Part shown: positions 17,902 through 26,307 of the stretch, in pieces
Numbering within the stretch: the stretch's first letter is position 1
How the letters are laid out: every line of letters begins with the position of its first letter
Origin: Vagococcus humatus
GTDB lineage: Bacteria; Bacillota; Bacilli; Lactobacillales; Vagococcaceae
Assembly (NCBI RefSeq): GCF_003950325.1
Contig: NZ_PXZH01000005.1
Coordinates: 53,744 to 117,743, forward strand
DNA length: 64,000 nucleotides
Reading direction: 5' to 3'
Program-made: the position numbers and the translations under genes
Notes under the pieces: model-generated
Told to the model about the DNA's origin: nothing
The model's input: the letters and a program-made list of their open reading frames with translations, nothing else
Databases searched by the model: none

Positions 17902-18981
17902 TTAATCTACTCCTTTGTCCCTTTCTTTTGAACTGCCTCTTATAATTAAATCAACAGGAATCACTTTTGGTCGTTGAGAGCTAACTGGCTGATGTAAGTG
18001 CTCCATCAATAGTTTAGCTGCAGTTTTTCCCATTTGATAAAAATCTTGTGATAAGGTGGTTAATTTAGGATCGACTAAACTTGCCGCTTGAATATTATCA
18101 AAGCCAACTAAGGCAACCTGCTCAGGTATTTGGATCTCTAATTTTTTCAAAGCAGTCATTAAGCGAATGGCGATAACATCATTTTCCACGACTAACCCAA
18201 TTTTTTCTTTCTTTCCACCAATCTCCTTGATAATGTCATCAAAAAAGTTGGGAAGATTTTCACCACTTTCTTTAGCAAAGTGACGACCTTCTTTTCCTTG
18301 TTGGTGAAGAGCTTTTAAATAGCCAAAATAACGATCTCTTACAGAAGAAATTTCTGCTAAAGGTTCTGTACTTATAAACCAAACTTCCTCACACTGTTCC
18401 CCTAGTAAATGTTCAGTAGCTAAAAAGCCACCTAATTCATTATCTGCCAATACAGAAGGAAACGGAATATTCTCAACCGTTTTATCTAATAGTACCACTG
18501 GCATTTTCTCTAAATAACACTGATATAAAAAATCTAAACTTTCTTGAGTTCCTCTTGGGTAGTAAATCAAACCAGCATATTCAGCTAACAACTTTTGTCT
18601 CTCTTCTAAACTAAAAGATTGATGAGGTTGAATATGTAGCCGGTAATTGGTTTGTTCTAGATAATTCATAATTCCTTGGGCATAGTTACCAAAACCTGGG
18701 TCTTCTGCAAAGGGCAACATGAATAATACATCTGTCTTATCCTCTAAAAATACTGGCTTCTCTTCCTGTGTGGACACAAAACTTCCTTTGCCTCTTAACC
18801 GGTAAATAAACCCGTCATTTTCTAACTCTACTAGAGCACGTTTAGAAGTAATACGGCTCACCTGATACATGTCCGCCAACTCTAACTCCGTAGGTAACTG
18901 ATCTCCCTCTTGATAAGTTTGATTCATTATTTTTAATTTTAAGTCTTGATATATCTTTTGATATAAAGGCTGTTTTGTCAT
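17902..18981 (-). CDS. GntR-family regulator with LacI-type effector domain
   Basis: The 359-residue protein has an N-terminal GntR winged helix (about 1-70; YQEGDQLPTELELADMY then SRITSKRALVELENDGFIYR). A periplasmic-binding-protein-like effector domain (about 80-355) ends in the LacI-style VDLIIRGSS. This AraR-like architecture responds to sugars. It is divergent from the GH125-GH38 operon and cotranscribed with GH84. I infer it binds the recurrent TGATATATCA palindromes and represses the island until a glycan-derived sugar binds. A related sequence at 18946-18957 lies inside its own 5' coding region. Confidence 0.9.
   Translation of the reverse strand: MTKQPLYQKIYQDLKLKIMNQTYQEGDQLPTELELADMYQVSRITSKRALVELENDGFIYRLRGKGSFVSTQEEKPVFLEDKTDVLFMLPFAEDPGFGNYAQGIMNYLEQTNYRLHIQPHQSFSLEERQKLLAEYAGLIYYPRGTQESLDFLYQCYLEKMPVVLLDKTVENIPFPSVLADNELGGFLATEHLLGEQCEEVWFISTEPLAEISSVRDRYFGYLKALHQQGKEGRHFAKESGENLPNFFDDIIKEIGGKKEKIGLVVENDVIAIRLMTALKKLEIQIPEQVALVGFDNIQAASLVDPKLTTLSQDFYQMGKTAAKLLMEHLHQPVSSQRPKVIPVDLIIRGSSKERDKGVD
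18946..18957. promoter_or_regulatory. Operator-like sequence within the 5' end of the GntR gene
   Basis: TTGATATATCTT matches the palindrome core with one side imperfect. It lies 24-35 bases inside the regulator's coding region and could mediate autorepression, but codon constraint could equally explain it. Confidence 0.3.
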
Positions 18982-19073
18982 ATCATTCTCTCCTATTAAT
19001 TGCTTTCTCTACTAATAGTTTCTTTTATCTTCTTTGATATAATACCATAAATTTCCACTAAAAAATCTTTTTT

Positions 19074-19087
19074 TGAAAGCGCTAGAC
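19074..19087. promoter_or_regulatory. cre-like site overlapping the -35 of the GH125-GH38 promoter
   Basis: TGAAAGCGCTAGAC keeps the AAGCGCT centre of CcpA sites, with two mismatches at the right end of the consensus. It overlaps the -35 hexamer at 19083-19088. Confidence 0.5.
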
Positions 19088-19111
19088 ATTTAACATGATA
19101 TACCATATAAT
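19083..19111 (+). promoter_or_regulatory. Promoter of the GH125-GH38 operon
   Basis: TAGACA (19083-19088) and a perfect TATAAT (19106-19111) are 17 bases apart, ending 46 bases before the GH125 start. A degenerate operator (19095-19106) fills the spacer and a cre-like site covers the -35. Confidence 0.7.
19095..19106. promoter_or_regulatory. Degenerate operator in the promoter spacer
   Basis: ATGATATACCAT is one change from the palindromic consensus. It lies 32 bases upstream of the stronger site at 19127, a spacing near three helical turns, as also seen before GH92. Confidence 0.45.
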
Positions 19112-19126
19112 GTATTTTGTAAACAA

Positions 19127-19138
19127 TTGATATATCAT
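19127..19138. promoter_or_regulatory. Operator candidate downstream of the GH125-GH38 promoter
   Basis: TTGATATATCAT lies just past the expected transcription start and 19 bases before the GH125 ATG, a position where bound repressor would block elongation. Confidence 0.62.
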
Positions 19139-19157
19139 TAAAAAGGAGAACTAGACT

Positions 19158-20459
19158 ATGGCTTATCAAGAAATTCCAAAATCAGTACAAACATTTATGG
19201 ATCATATGACTCAAAAATGTGAGGAAAGTCATCCTCATTGGGCTAAAAATTTTAATGCAGGATTTGCTAATACATTATTAACTACTGTAAGACGCTATGA
19301 AGATGGCAGTACTTTTCTACTAACTGGGGATATTCCTGCTATGTGGTTAAGAGACTCCACTGCTCAGTTTCGTCCTTATTTAATTATTGCTAAAGAAGAT
19401 GAAGATATCCGTCAATTAATTGCCGGTCTTGTTAAGCGTCAATTTATGTATATCAATATTGATCCTTATGCAAATGCCTTTAACGAGGAAGCTAATGGAG
19501 CTGGTCATCAAACTGATAAAACTGAGATGAACCCTTGGATTTGGGAAAGAAAATATGAGGTAGATTCCTTATGTTACCCTATTCAATTAGCTTATTTACT
19601 TTATAAACAAACTGGCGAAACAAGCCATTTCAATGAAGATTTCCACGAAGGAGTGAAAAAGATTTTACATCTTTGGAAAGTGGAACAACAACACGAAAAT
19701 TCTCCATATCTTTTTGAACGAGATACTTGGCGAAAAGAAGATACTTTAACTCATGACGGTAAAGGAACGCCTGTCAAAGAAACTGGCATGACCTGGTCTG
19801 GCTTTAGACCAAGTGATGATGCTTGCCAATACGGTTATTTAGTTCCTTCTAACATGTTTGCCGTTGTAGTGTTAGGTTATTTAGAGGAACTTTACCAAAC
19901 TATTTTTAATAACGAAGACATTGCCAAAAAAGCTGGCACTTTAAAAGAAGATATTGATCAAGGTATTAAACAATATGCCAAAGTTAACAATCAGGCTGGC
20001 AAAGAAATTTATGCCTATGAAGTAGACGGTTTTGGTAACTACTCTATTATGGATGACTCTAATGTTCCTAGCTTAATGGCTGCACCTTATCTAGGCTATT
20101 GCGATAAAACAGATCCTACTTACTTAGCCACAAGACAAACATTACTTAGCCAAGAAAATCCTTATTACTATGAAGGAACTCATGCTAAAGGAATTGGTAG
20201 TTCTCATACGCCTGAAAACTATATTTGGCCGATTGCTTTATCGATTGAAGGTCTAACAAGTCCAGATAAAAAAGAAAAAGAAAGAATTTTAGATTTATTA
20301 GTAGCCAATGATGGTGGAACTAACTTGATGCATGAAGGTTTCGATGTTAATAATCCAGATAACTTTACAAGAGAATGGTTCTCTTGGGCAAATATGATGT
20401 TTTGTGAACTTGTGATGGATTATTTTGACATTCGAATTGATGCTCACTACCCTAACTAA
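19158..20459 (+). CDS. Exo-alpha-1,6-mannosidase, GH125
   Basis: The 433-residue cytoplasmic enzyme removes alpha-1,6-linked mannose by inversion and belongs to GH125 (former DUF1237). Landmarks are GDIPAMWLRDSTAQFRPYL, the TGMTWSGFRPSDDACQYG block, and HTPENYIWPIALSIEG near the C-terminus. AAAGGAG precedes the ATG. It is first in a two-gene operon with the GH38 mannosidase, the usual partner for dismantling the N-glycan mannose core. The promoter region carries two operator candidates and a cre-like site. Confidence 0.93.
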   Translation: MAYQEIPKSVQTFMDHMTQKCEESHPHWAKNFNAGFANTLLTTVRRYEDGSTFLLTGDIPAMWLRDSTAQFRPYLIIAKEDEDIRQLIAGLVKRQFMYINIDPYANAFNEEANGAGHQTDKTEMNPWIWERKYEVDSLCYPIQLAYLLYKQTGETSHFNEDFHEGVKKILHLWKVEQQHENSPYLFERDTWRKEDTLTHDGKGTPVKETGMTWSGFRPSDDACQYGYLVPSNMFAVVVLGYLEELYQTIFNNEDIAKKAGTLKEDIDQGIKQYAKVNNQAGKEIYAYEVDGFGNYSIMDDSNVPSLMAAPYLGYCDKTDPTYLATRQTLLSQENPYYYEGTHAKGIGSSHTPENYIWPIALSIEGLTSPDKKEKERILDLLVANDGGTNLMHEGFDVNNPDNFTREWFSWANMMFCELVMDYFDIRIDAHYPN

Positions 20460-20479
20460 TTTTGAAAGGAATCACTAAC

Positions 20480-23188
20480 ATGACCAAAAAAAAAGTATAC
20501 ATTATTTCTCATAGCCATTGGGACCGTGAATGGTATATGCAATATGAACAACATCATATGAGACTGATTCAATTGATGGATGATTTATTAGATTTATTTA
20601 AAGAAGATCCTGATTTTAATAGTTTTCATCTAGATGGACAAACTATTGCTATAGATGATTATTTAGAAGTTCGACCTGAAAGAAAAGAAGAAGTTCAACA
20701 AGCTATTACAGCTGGCAAATTAAAAATTGGCCCTTTTTATATCTTACAAGATGATTTTTTAATCAGTAGTGAAGCTAACGCAAGAAATACCTTAATTGGG
20801 ATGGAAGAAAGTAAAAAATGGGGAGATCCTGTCATGCTTGGCTACTTTCCAGATACCTTTGGCAATATGGGACAAACCCCTCAAATGATGCAAGAAGCAG
20901 GGATTAAAGCAGCCGCCTTTGGACGTGGTGTTAAACCTACTGGCTTTGACAATGCTGTCATTCATGATGAAAAATATACCTCTCAATTTTCTGAAATGTG
21001 GTGGGAAGGTCCCGATAACTCTAAAATTTTTGGCTTATTGTTTGCCAATTGGTACAGTAACGGAAATGAAATCCCAGCTACTAAAGAAGAAGCTATCAAG
21101 TTTTGGGATAAAAAATTAGCAGAGGCAGAACGTTATGCTTCTACTAAACACTTACTAATGATGAATGGAGTCGATCACCAACCAGTCCAAAAAGATGTGA
21201 CTGCAGCCATTCAATTAGCTAATGAGTTATATCCTGATTATGAATTTATCCATAGTAATTTTGATGACTATTTAACAGCAGTTATGGCTGATTTACCTGA
21301 AAATTTAAGTACGGTTAACGGAGAGCTAACTAGTCAAGAAACAGATGGTTGGTATACATTGGCTAACACAGCTTCTGCTCGTATTTATTTAAAACAAAAA
21401 AATACAGATGTTCAGCGTCAACTAGAAAACATAGCGGAACCTTTAGCTACTATGGCTTACGAAGTGACTAACAGCTATCCTCATGACACCTTACGCTACG
21501 CTTGGAAAACATTGATGCAAAACCATCCTCATGATAGTATTTGCGGATGTAGTGTTGACTCAGTTCACCGTGAAATGATGACTCGCTTTGAAAAAGCTGA
21601 AGAAGTTGGTAAATTCGTGGCCGAAGAAGCTAGCCAACAATTAGTTGAAGCAATTCACACAGACAATTTTCCTAAAGATAGTGTGCCTTTTGTCTTATTT
21701 AATACATCTGGACATACACTAACTCGTGTGGTGGAAACAAAAATTGAATGGAAACGTCTGACTTTCTCTGAAGGACATCCTCCTCAATTATTCCATCAAT
21801 TAGAAAAAGAAGCAGAATCTCTTGCTGATTTCGTAGTAATCAACGAGCAAGGAGAAGAAGTTTTAGCTGAAATTACTGGTCATGATATTCAATTTGATTA
21901 CGATCTACCTAAAGACCGTTTTAGAATTCCTTATATGGCTCTTTACATTAATGTTCGTGTTCCAGTAACTATGCCAGGAATGTCTTGGACCACTTTTGCT
22001 TTAAAAGAAGGTAATAAACAATCCGTCACACAATCAGTCATTATTACAGATACTAACGCTGTTCAACTAGAAAATCAGCTAGTAAAAGTAGAGGTAGCTG
22101 AAAATGGTCTAATAACCTTAACAGATAAACAACGACAAAAAACGTATCCACAAGGACTGATTTTTGAAAATGTTGGTGATATTGGAAATGAATATATTTT
22201 CAAACAACCTTACGAAGATCAAGCTATTTATGCTCATCAGTTCAATACCCAAATTGAAGTAATCACCAATACTTCTTTAGTTGGAGAAGTTAAAATAACC
22301 CAAGAAATGATGATTCCAGTTTCTGCTGAGGATCTATTAGAAAAAGAACAACAAGCTGTGTATGAAATGAGACAAAGACAAGCTAAAAGAAGTCAAACAT
22401 TAGCTCCGTTAACTTTGACAACTATTTTACGGGTTGAAAAAGATAATCCACAAGTCATGTTTACGACTCACTTTAATAACCAAATGAAAGATCACAGATT
22501 ACGTGTTCTATTTCCAACGGAATTAAAAACTGAGGTTCATTATGTTGAAAGTATTTTTGAAATAGTTGAACGTCCTAATCAAGTGAATGAAAAAACTTGG
22601 CAAAACCCAACTAATCCACAACATCAACATTCATTTGTAAACATTCATGAGAAAACTCATGGCATGACGGTGGCTAATTATGGATTAAATGAGTACGAAG
22701 TTTTACCTGAAAATAACACTATCGCTTTAACTTTATTACGTAGTGTTGGAGAATTAGGAGATTGGGGTTATTTCCCAACACCAGAAGCTCAATGTTTAGG
22801 AGAACAAACTGTACGCTATGCAGTGGAATTACACGGTGATGAATCAGAAGATATGTCCCAATCATTTATCCGAGCACAACAATTCCAAATACCAACTACC
22901 TTGGTTCAAACTGATTGCCATATAGGCTCCTTAGCAGCTAATCATCAATTTTTAAAAGTTGATGGCGATGGATATGCTTTAACTGCTTTAAAACATGCCG
23001 AAAATGGCCAAGATATTGTCACTCGTGGCTTTAACTTATCTCAACAAAAAGAAACACAAGTAACTTTAAGCATCCCTTCTTATACAGCCCATGAAGCAAA
23101 TATGTTAGAAGAATTTAAAGAAATTCCTGTACAAACTACCCTTCCTGGTGCTAAAATTCAAACACTTCGTTGGACTACTTCCAACTAA
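20480..23188 (+). CDS. Alpha-mannosidase, GH38
   Basis: The retaining, Zn-dependent enzyme hydrolyses alpha-1,3 (and other) mannosides. Metal ligands are in ISHSHWDREW (residues about 8-17) and the nucleophile is Asp125 in FPDTFGNMG. The QNHPHDSICGCSVD block and the C-terminal beta-sandwich are present. I start it at the ATG at 20480, with GAAAGGA nine bases before. The upstream in-frame ATG at 20462 abuts the GH125 stop and has no site. The product is about 902 residues, normal for bacterial GH38, with no signal peptide. The operon ends at a strong hairpin. Confidence 0.93.
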   Translation: MTKKKVYIISHSHWDREWYMQYEQHHMRLIQLMDDLLDLFKEDPDFNSFHLDGQTIAIDDYLEVRPERKEEVQQAITAGKLKIGPFYILQDDFLISSEANARNTLIGMEESKKWGDPVMLGYFPDTFGNMGQTPQMMQEAGIKAAAFGRGVKPTGFDNAVIHDEKYTSQFSEMWWEGPDNSKIFGLLFANWYSNGNEIPATKEEAIKFWDKKLAEAERYASTKHLLMMNGVDHQPVQKDVTAAIQLANELYPDYEFIHSNFDDYLTAVMADLPENLSTVNGELTSQETDGWYTLANTASARIYLKQKNTDVQRQLENIAEPLATMAYEVTNSYPHDTLRYAWKTLMQNHPHDSICGCSVDSVHREMMTRFEKAEEVGKFVAEEASQQLVEAIHTDNFPKDSVPFVLFNTSGHTLTRVVETKIEWKRLTFSEGHPPQLFHQLEKEAESLADFVVINEQGEEVLAEITGHDIQFDYDLPKDRFRIPYMALYINVRVPVTMPGMSWTTFALKEGNKQSVTQSVIITDTNAVQLENQLVKVEVAENGLITLTDKQRQKTYPQGLIFENVGDIGNEYIFKQPYEDQAIYAHQFNTQIEVITNTSLVGEVKITQEMMIPVSAEDLLEKEQQAVYEMRQRQAKRSQTLAPLTLTTILRVEKDNPQVMFTTHFNNQMKDHRLRVLFPTELKTEVHYVESIFEIVERPNQVNEKTWQNPTNPQHQHSFVNIHEKTHGMTVANYGLNEYEVLPENNTIALTLLRSVGELGDWGYFPTPEAQCLGEQTVRYAVELHGDESEDMSQSFIRAQQFQIPTTLVQTDCHIGSLAANHQFLKVDGDGYALTALKHAENGQDIVTRGFNLSQQKETQVTLSIPSYTAHEANMLEEFKEIPVQTTLPGAKIQTLRWTTSN

Positions 23189-23194
23189 AAAAAC

Positions 23195-23228
23195 TCCCCT
23201 ATCTATTACTAGATAGGGGAATTTTTTT
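23195..23228. terminator. Bidirectional terminator between GH38 and the ROK kinase
   Basis: Perfect 10-base arms TCCCCTATCT and AGATAGGGGA are bordered by A-run and T-run sequences, so it serves both convergent genes. Confidence 0.92.
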
Positions 23229-24096
23229 AGTTGGTTTTATGCCATTCATCTAAAGCTAACAGTAAACATCCTGTAATTCCTGCATTGTCTTTTAAGCCAC
23301 AAGGAACGATATAAGACTCTAACTTAGGAGTGGCTACATATCCGTTCATCAGTTGCTCATAGTGCTTATAAATAAGTGGGAATAGTTGTGCTTGTTTCAT
23401 CACTCCACCACCTAAAACAATCATCTCAGGTGATAAAACTAAGGTATAGTTCATCATAGCTTGAGCTAAATAATAAGCTTCAATATCCCAAGCCGTATGA
23501 CTTTCATCTAATTCCTGTCCTTTTAGACCAAACCGTTTTTCAATCGCTGGACCAGCTGCTAATCCTTCCAAACAGTCTCCGTGAAATGGACAAGTACCTG
23601 CATATTCATCTTCTGGATGTCGGCGAACTAAAATATGACCAAGTTCTGGATGACCATAGCCATGGATTACATGATTATCAATCACGACTCCCCCGCCAAT
23701 TCCTGTTCCCACAGTGATATAAATACAGCTACTTTTACCACGTGCTGCTCCTTTTTTTATTTCTCCGTAAGCTGCCGCATTAACGTCTGTTGTCCAACCT
23801 ACAGGTATATTGTAACGTTCTTTCACCTTTAATAAGAAAGGATAATTTTGCCAAGCTACCTTGGGTGTTGAAGTGATATAGCCATATGTTTCAGACTGCG
23901 GATTAACATCAATCGGACCAAATGAACCAATCCCAATGGCAGATAGCTCATATTGATCAAAAAATGCAAATACTGCTTTCATCGTTTCTTCTGGAGTAGT
24001 GGTAGGAATACTCACCCGTTCTTTTATCTCTAACTGTTCATCGCTCACAGCACAAACAAACTTAGTGCCTCCTGCTTCAATTGCGCCAACTAACAT
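23227..24096 (-). CDS. ROK-family sugar kinase (fructokinase/mannokinase type)
   Basis: The 289-residue protein has the N-terminal ATP-binding EAGGTKFVCAV, the ROK block TVGTGIGGGVV, and a zinc-binding signature (HPELGH, then CPFHGDCLEGLAAGPAI) typical of the ScrK/GmuE fructokinase subgroup. In this setting mannose is the likely substrate, giving mannose 6-phosphate from GH92, GH125 and GH38 products. Fructose or a GlcNAc sugar cannot be excluded. A ROK kinase also accompanies the homologous pneumococcal mannosidase locus (recalled). It is last in the minus-strand run after the response regulator. Confidence 0.88.
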   Translation of the reverse strand: MLVGAIEAGGTKFVCAVSDEQLEIKERVSIPTTTPEETMKAVFAFFDQYELSAIGIGSFGPIDVNPQSETYGYITSTPKVAWQNYPFLLKVKERYNIPVGWTTDVNAAAYGEIKKGAARGKSSCIYITVGTGIGGGVVIDNHVIHGYGHPELGHILVRRHPEDEYAGTCPFHGDCLEGLAAGPAIEKRFGLKGQELDESHTAWDIEAYYLAQAMMNYTLVLSPEMIVLGGGVMKQAQLFPLIYKHYEQLMNGYVATPKLESYIVPCGLKDNAGITGCLLLALDEWHKTN

Positions 24097-24128
24097 AATA
24101 AATGACTCCTTCTACCTTTAATTTTGTT

Positions 24129-25541
24129 TTATTTATGATTTAAATACGCTTCCCGAAATTCCTTTGGTGACATTTCTGTAAAGCGCTTAAAAACTCGGTA
24201 ATAATAAGGTGGTTCATAGCCAACTGCTAAAGCTACCTCTTGAATACTTTGATCCGTTTCACATAGTAATACTTTAGATTTTTCTATTCGAACTCCGTTA
24301 ATTAGTTCTGAAAACGTGTGTCCCGTTTCTTTTTTCAATACTTGACCTAAATACATAGGGTTCACATGAAGAGTTTCCGCAATATCTTTTAACAACAAAT
24401 TTTCTTGATACCGTTCATTTAACAATTTTAATGTTTGTTGTGTCAAAAGACTATAAGACTGAACGGATAAAATAAACTGATAATTTTTCTCCAATATTTG
24501 AAAATAAGTGGCTACGTCTTCAATTTTATTTAATTGATGAATTTGCCAATATCTTTTTTCTGAAACATGGCCGCCTTCTTTAGCATTTTTTTCCTCTAAC
24601 GCTAATTCTAAACGAAGGGTATAATGTTTCACTAACTCTGGATGAACTAAATAAGTCACATATAACTCATAAGCTGTCGTTAATGCCTCGTGTAACTCTT
24701 GACTACTTTTAACTTTTGTCATTTGTTCCACTAAGGTTTCAATCTTCGTTGTCGGCGTATCTTGTTCGAAAGAACTTAATGGTTGCACGTCTTCCTTACG
24801 ATAAAATAAATAGGTGTCTAAAGCTAATTCTAAAGCATCAAATGAAGTCTTTAAGCCCTTACCATCTTCAAACACCTCTCCCACAATCGCTTGCGGTTTC
24901 TTCTCATAACTACGTAATAATTGACGTACTTTAGCCCATTCTGTTGCCCGACACATTAAGAAAATCGTTTGATTTTTAGTAGGGATTGCTACATAATCTG
25001 CTGAAACTGGTAAAACTACAGTCCCTGTTGTACGCCAAATGACTGGTAACCATTTAGCCTTTTCTTTTCTAAATAAATAAGTAAATAGATCTTCATCAGA
25101 CATTGTGCCAGAAAGCCATGTATAAAATAAATCAGATTTTCTCTGTTGCTCTTTTTCTAGTAGTTGAACATGTTCTTCTTTGGTTCTTATTAATGTTTTT
25201 TCTAGCTCTTTTTTATCTACTGGTTTAACTAAATAATCACTTGCCCCAGCTGCTACAGCACGTTTAGCATAATCGAATTCTCTATGACCACTTAGTAAAA
25301 TAAAGGCAATATAAGGATAGTCTTTTTTGACTGTTTCTAAAAAATCTAATCCAGTCATACCACCTGCAAATAAAATATCAGATAAAATAATATCTACCGT
25401 ATGATCTTTTAAATAAGCTAGAGCTTCTTCTGCTGTAAAAAAAGTTTGCACAACTTCTAGACCTAATTGTTGCCATTTAATAATTTTTTTTAGTCCTTCT
25501 AAAATCATATATTCATCGTCAACCAACATTACTCTTAACAT
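24129..25541 (-). CDS. AraC-type response regulator, YesN-like
   Basis: The 470-residue protein has a receiver domain at 1-120 (acidic VDDE at about 7-10, phospho-acceptor Asp55, Lys106 in the LVKPVDKKEL segment). A middle linker of about 230 residues leads to a C-terminal AraC double helix-turn-helix at about 370-468 (LLKDIAETLHVNPMYLGQVL, then VALAVGYEPPYYYRVFKRF). The loop after Asp55 reads DILFAGGMTG, one residue longer than the usual DIxMPxMxG and without its proline. It probably pairs with the kinase at 14491 and activates the importer or glycosidase genes. Confidence 0.9.
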   Translation of the reverse strand: MLRVMLVDDEYMILEGLKKIIKWQQLGLEVVQTFFTAEEALAYLKDHTVDIILSDILFAGGMTGLDFLETVKKDYPYIAFILLSGHREFDYAKRAVAAGASDYLVKPVDKKELEKTLIRTKEEHVQLLEKEQQRKSDLFYTWLSGTMSDEDLFTYLFRKEKAKWLPVIWRTTGTVVLPVSADYVAIPTKNQTIFLMCRATEWAKVRQLLRSYEKKPQAIVGEVFEDGKGLKTSFDALELALDTYLFYRKEDVQPLSSFEQDTPTTKIETLVEQMTKVKSSQELHEALTTAYELYVTYLVHPELVKHYTLRLELALEEKNAKEGGHVSEKRYWQIHQLNKIEDVATYFQILEKNYQFILSVQSYSLLTQQTLKLLNERYQENLLLKDIAETLHVNPMYLGQVLKKETGHTFSELINGVRIEKSKVLLCETDQSIQEVALAVGYEPPYYYRVFKRFTEMSPKEFREAYLNHK

Positions 25542-25612
25542 GTTTGCTCATCCTTATTCTGTGATTCACTCATTTTTTCCAGTGTACCATAGATTTTTTG
25601 AATGAAAAAATA

Positions 25613-26218
25613 TTAGTTTGCAGCTAATTCAATTTCACTCAATAACTTATTACCAAAATGACTCATAAAAACAGCTACAGCACCGCTGGTAATAAATAAA
25701 AGAAAAGCTGGCACTTTATAGTTAATAATTCCCATAAAAATCATAAAAATTAAGAAAGCTCCCACAGATTTCCATTGATAGAAAAATAAAACAAAGGCTA
25801 ATTTTAAACCGTTCTTTAGAGAGATATCATAATAATTGTAAATAACGGGAAAGATAAAAAAAGTATAAACTAACATGAATAATAAGCCTAAAATAATAAA
25901 AGCCAAGATTAAAAAAGGTAGCCCTGACCACTGCACCGTAGTAATTAAACTAAAAACAAGTAAAGCTAATATGGATAGATAACCTAAAAAGTACATATTT
26001 CCAACTTTAGCAAATTGCTTAAAATCAGTCCAAGCTTCTTTAAAGCGAATTTCTTGAAAATCCCACTCTACTTCTTGATATTTATTAGCAATCGCTAAAA
26101 TAGCTGGCCCTATTCCCAAAACAATGCCACCACATAATGTAATCACCCAGAAATAAGCACTTAGTTTCATCAAATAATAAAACTTATCCATACCACCTTT
26201 AATTGTTTTTTCTACCAT
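25613..26218 (-). CDS. DUF624 (YesL-like) integral membrane protein, second copy
   Basis: The 201-residue protein has about five membrane helices and a GGIVLGIGPAILAIANKY segment typical of DUF624. It sits after the second importer's binding-protein gene, beyond the hairpin at 26260-26290, and before the response regulator. This repeats the importer-DUF624-AraC order seen at the left end of the window. Function is unknown, with an accessory or sensing role for the importer inferred from the repeated association. Confidence 0.78.
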   Translation of the reverse strand: MVEKTIKGGMDKFYYLMKLSAYFWVITLCGGIVLGIGPAILAIANKYQEVEWDFQEIRFKEAWTDFKQFAKVGNMYFLGYLSILALLVFSLITTVQWSGLPFLILAFIILGLLFMLVYTFFIFPVIYNYYDISLKNGLKLAFVLFFYQWKSVGAFLIFMIFMGIINYKVPAFLLFITSGAVAVFMSHFGNKLLSEIELAAN

Positions 26219-26259
26219 GATTAATCCCCCTTCTATCTAATAGCTAGATAAGTAGGAAA

Positions 26260-26290
26260 AACGTCTGAATATATTAGATACCCAGACGTT
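26260..26290 (-). terminator. Hairpin after the second binding-protein gene
   Basis: AACGTCTG and CAGACGTT arms frame a 15-base loop, with TTTTTCC following on the minus strand. It probably limits read-through into the DUF624 and regulator genes and raises the relative binding-protein level. Confidence 0.72.
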
Positions 26291-26307
26291 ACTCCCTCAC
26301 TCATCTC

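Noticed and set aside
20462..20479. GH38 start at 20462
   Set aside because: It has no ribosome site and abuts the GH125 stop. The ATG at 20480 has GAAAGGA at good spacing and leads directly into the conserved N-terminus.
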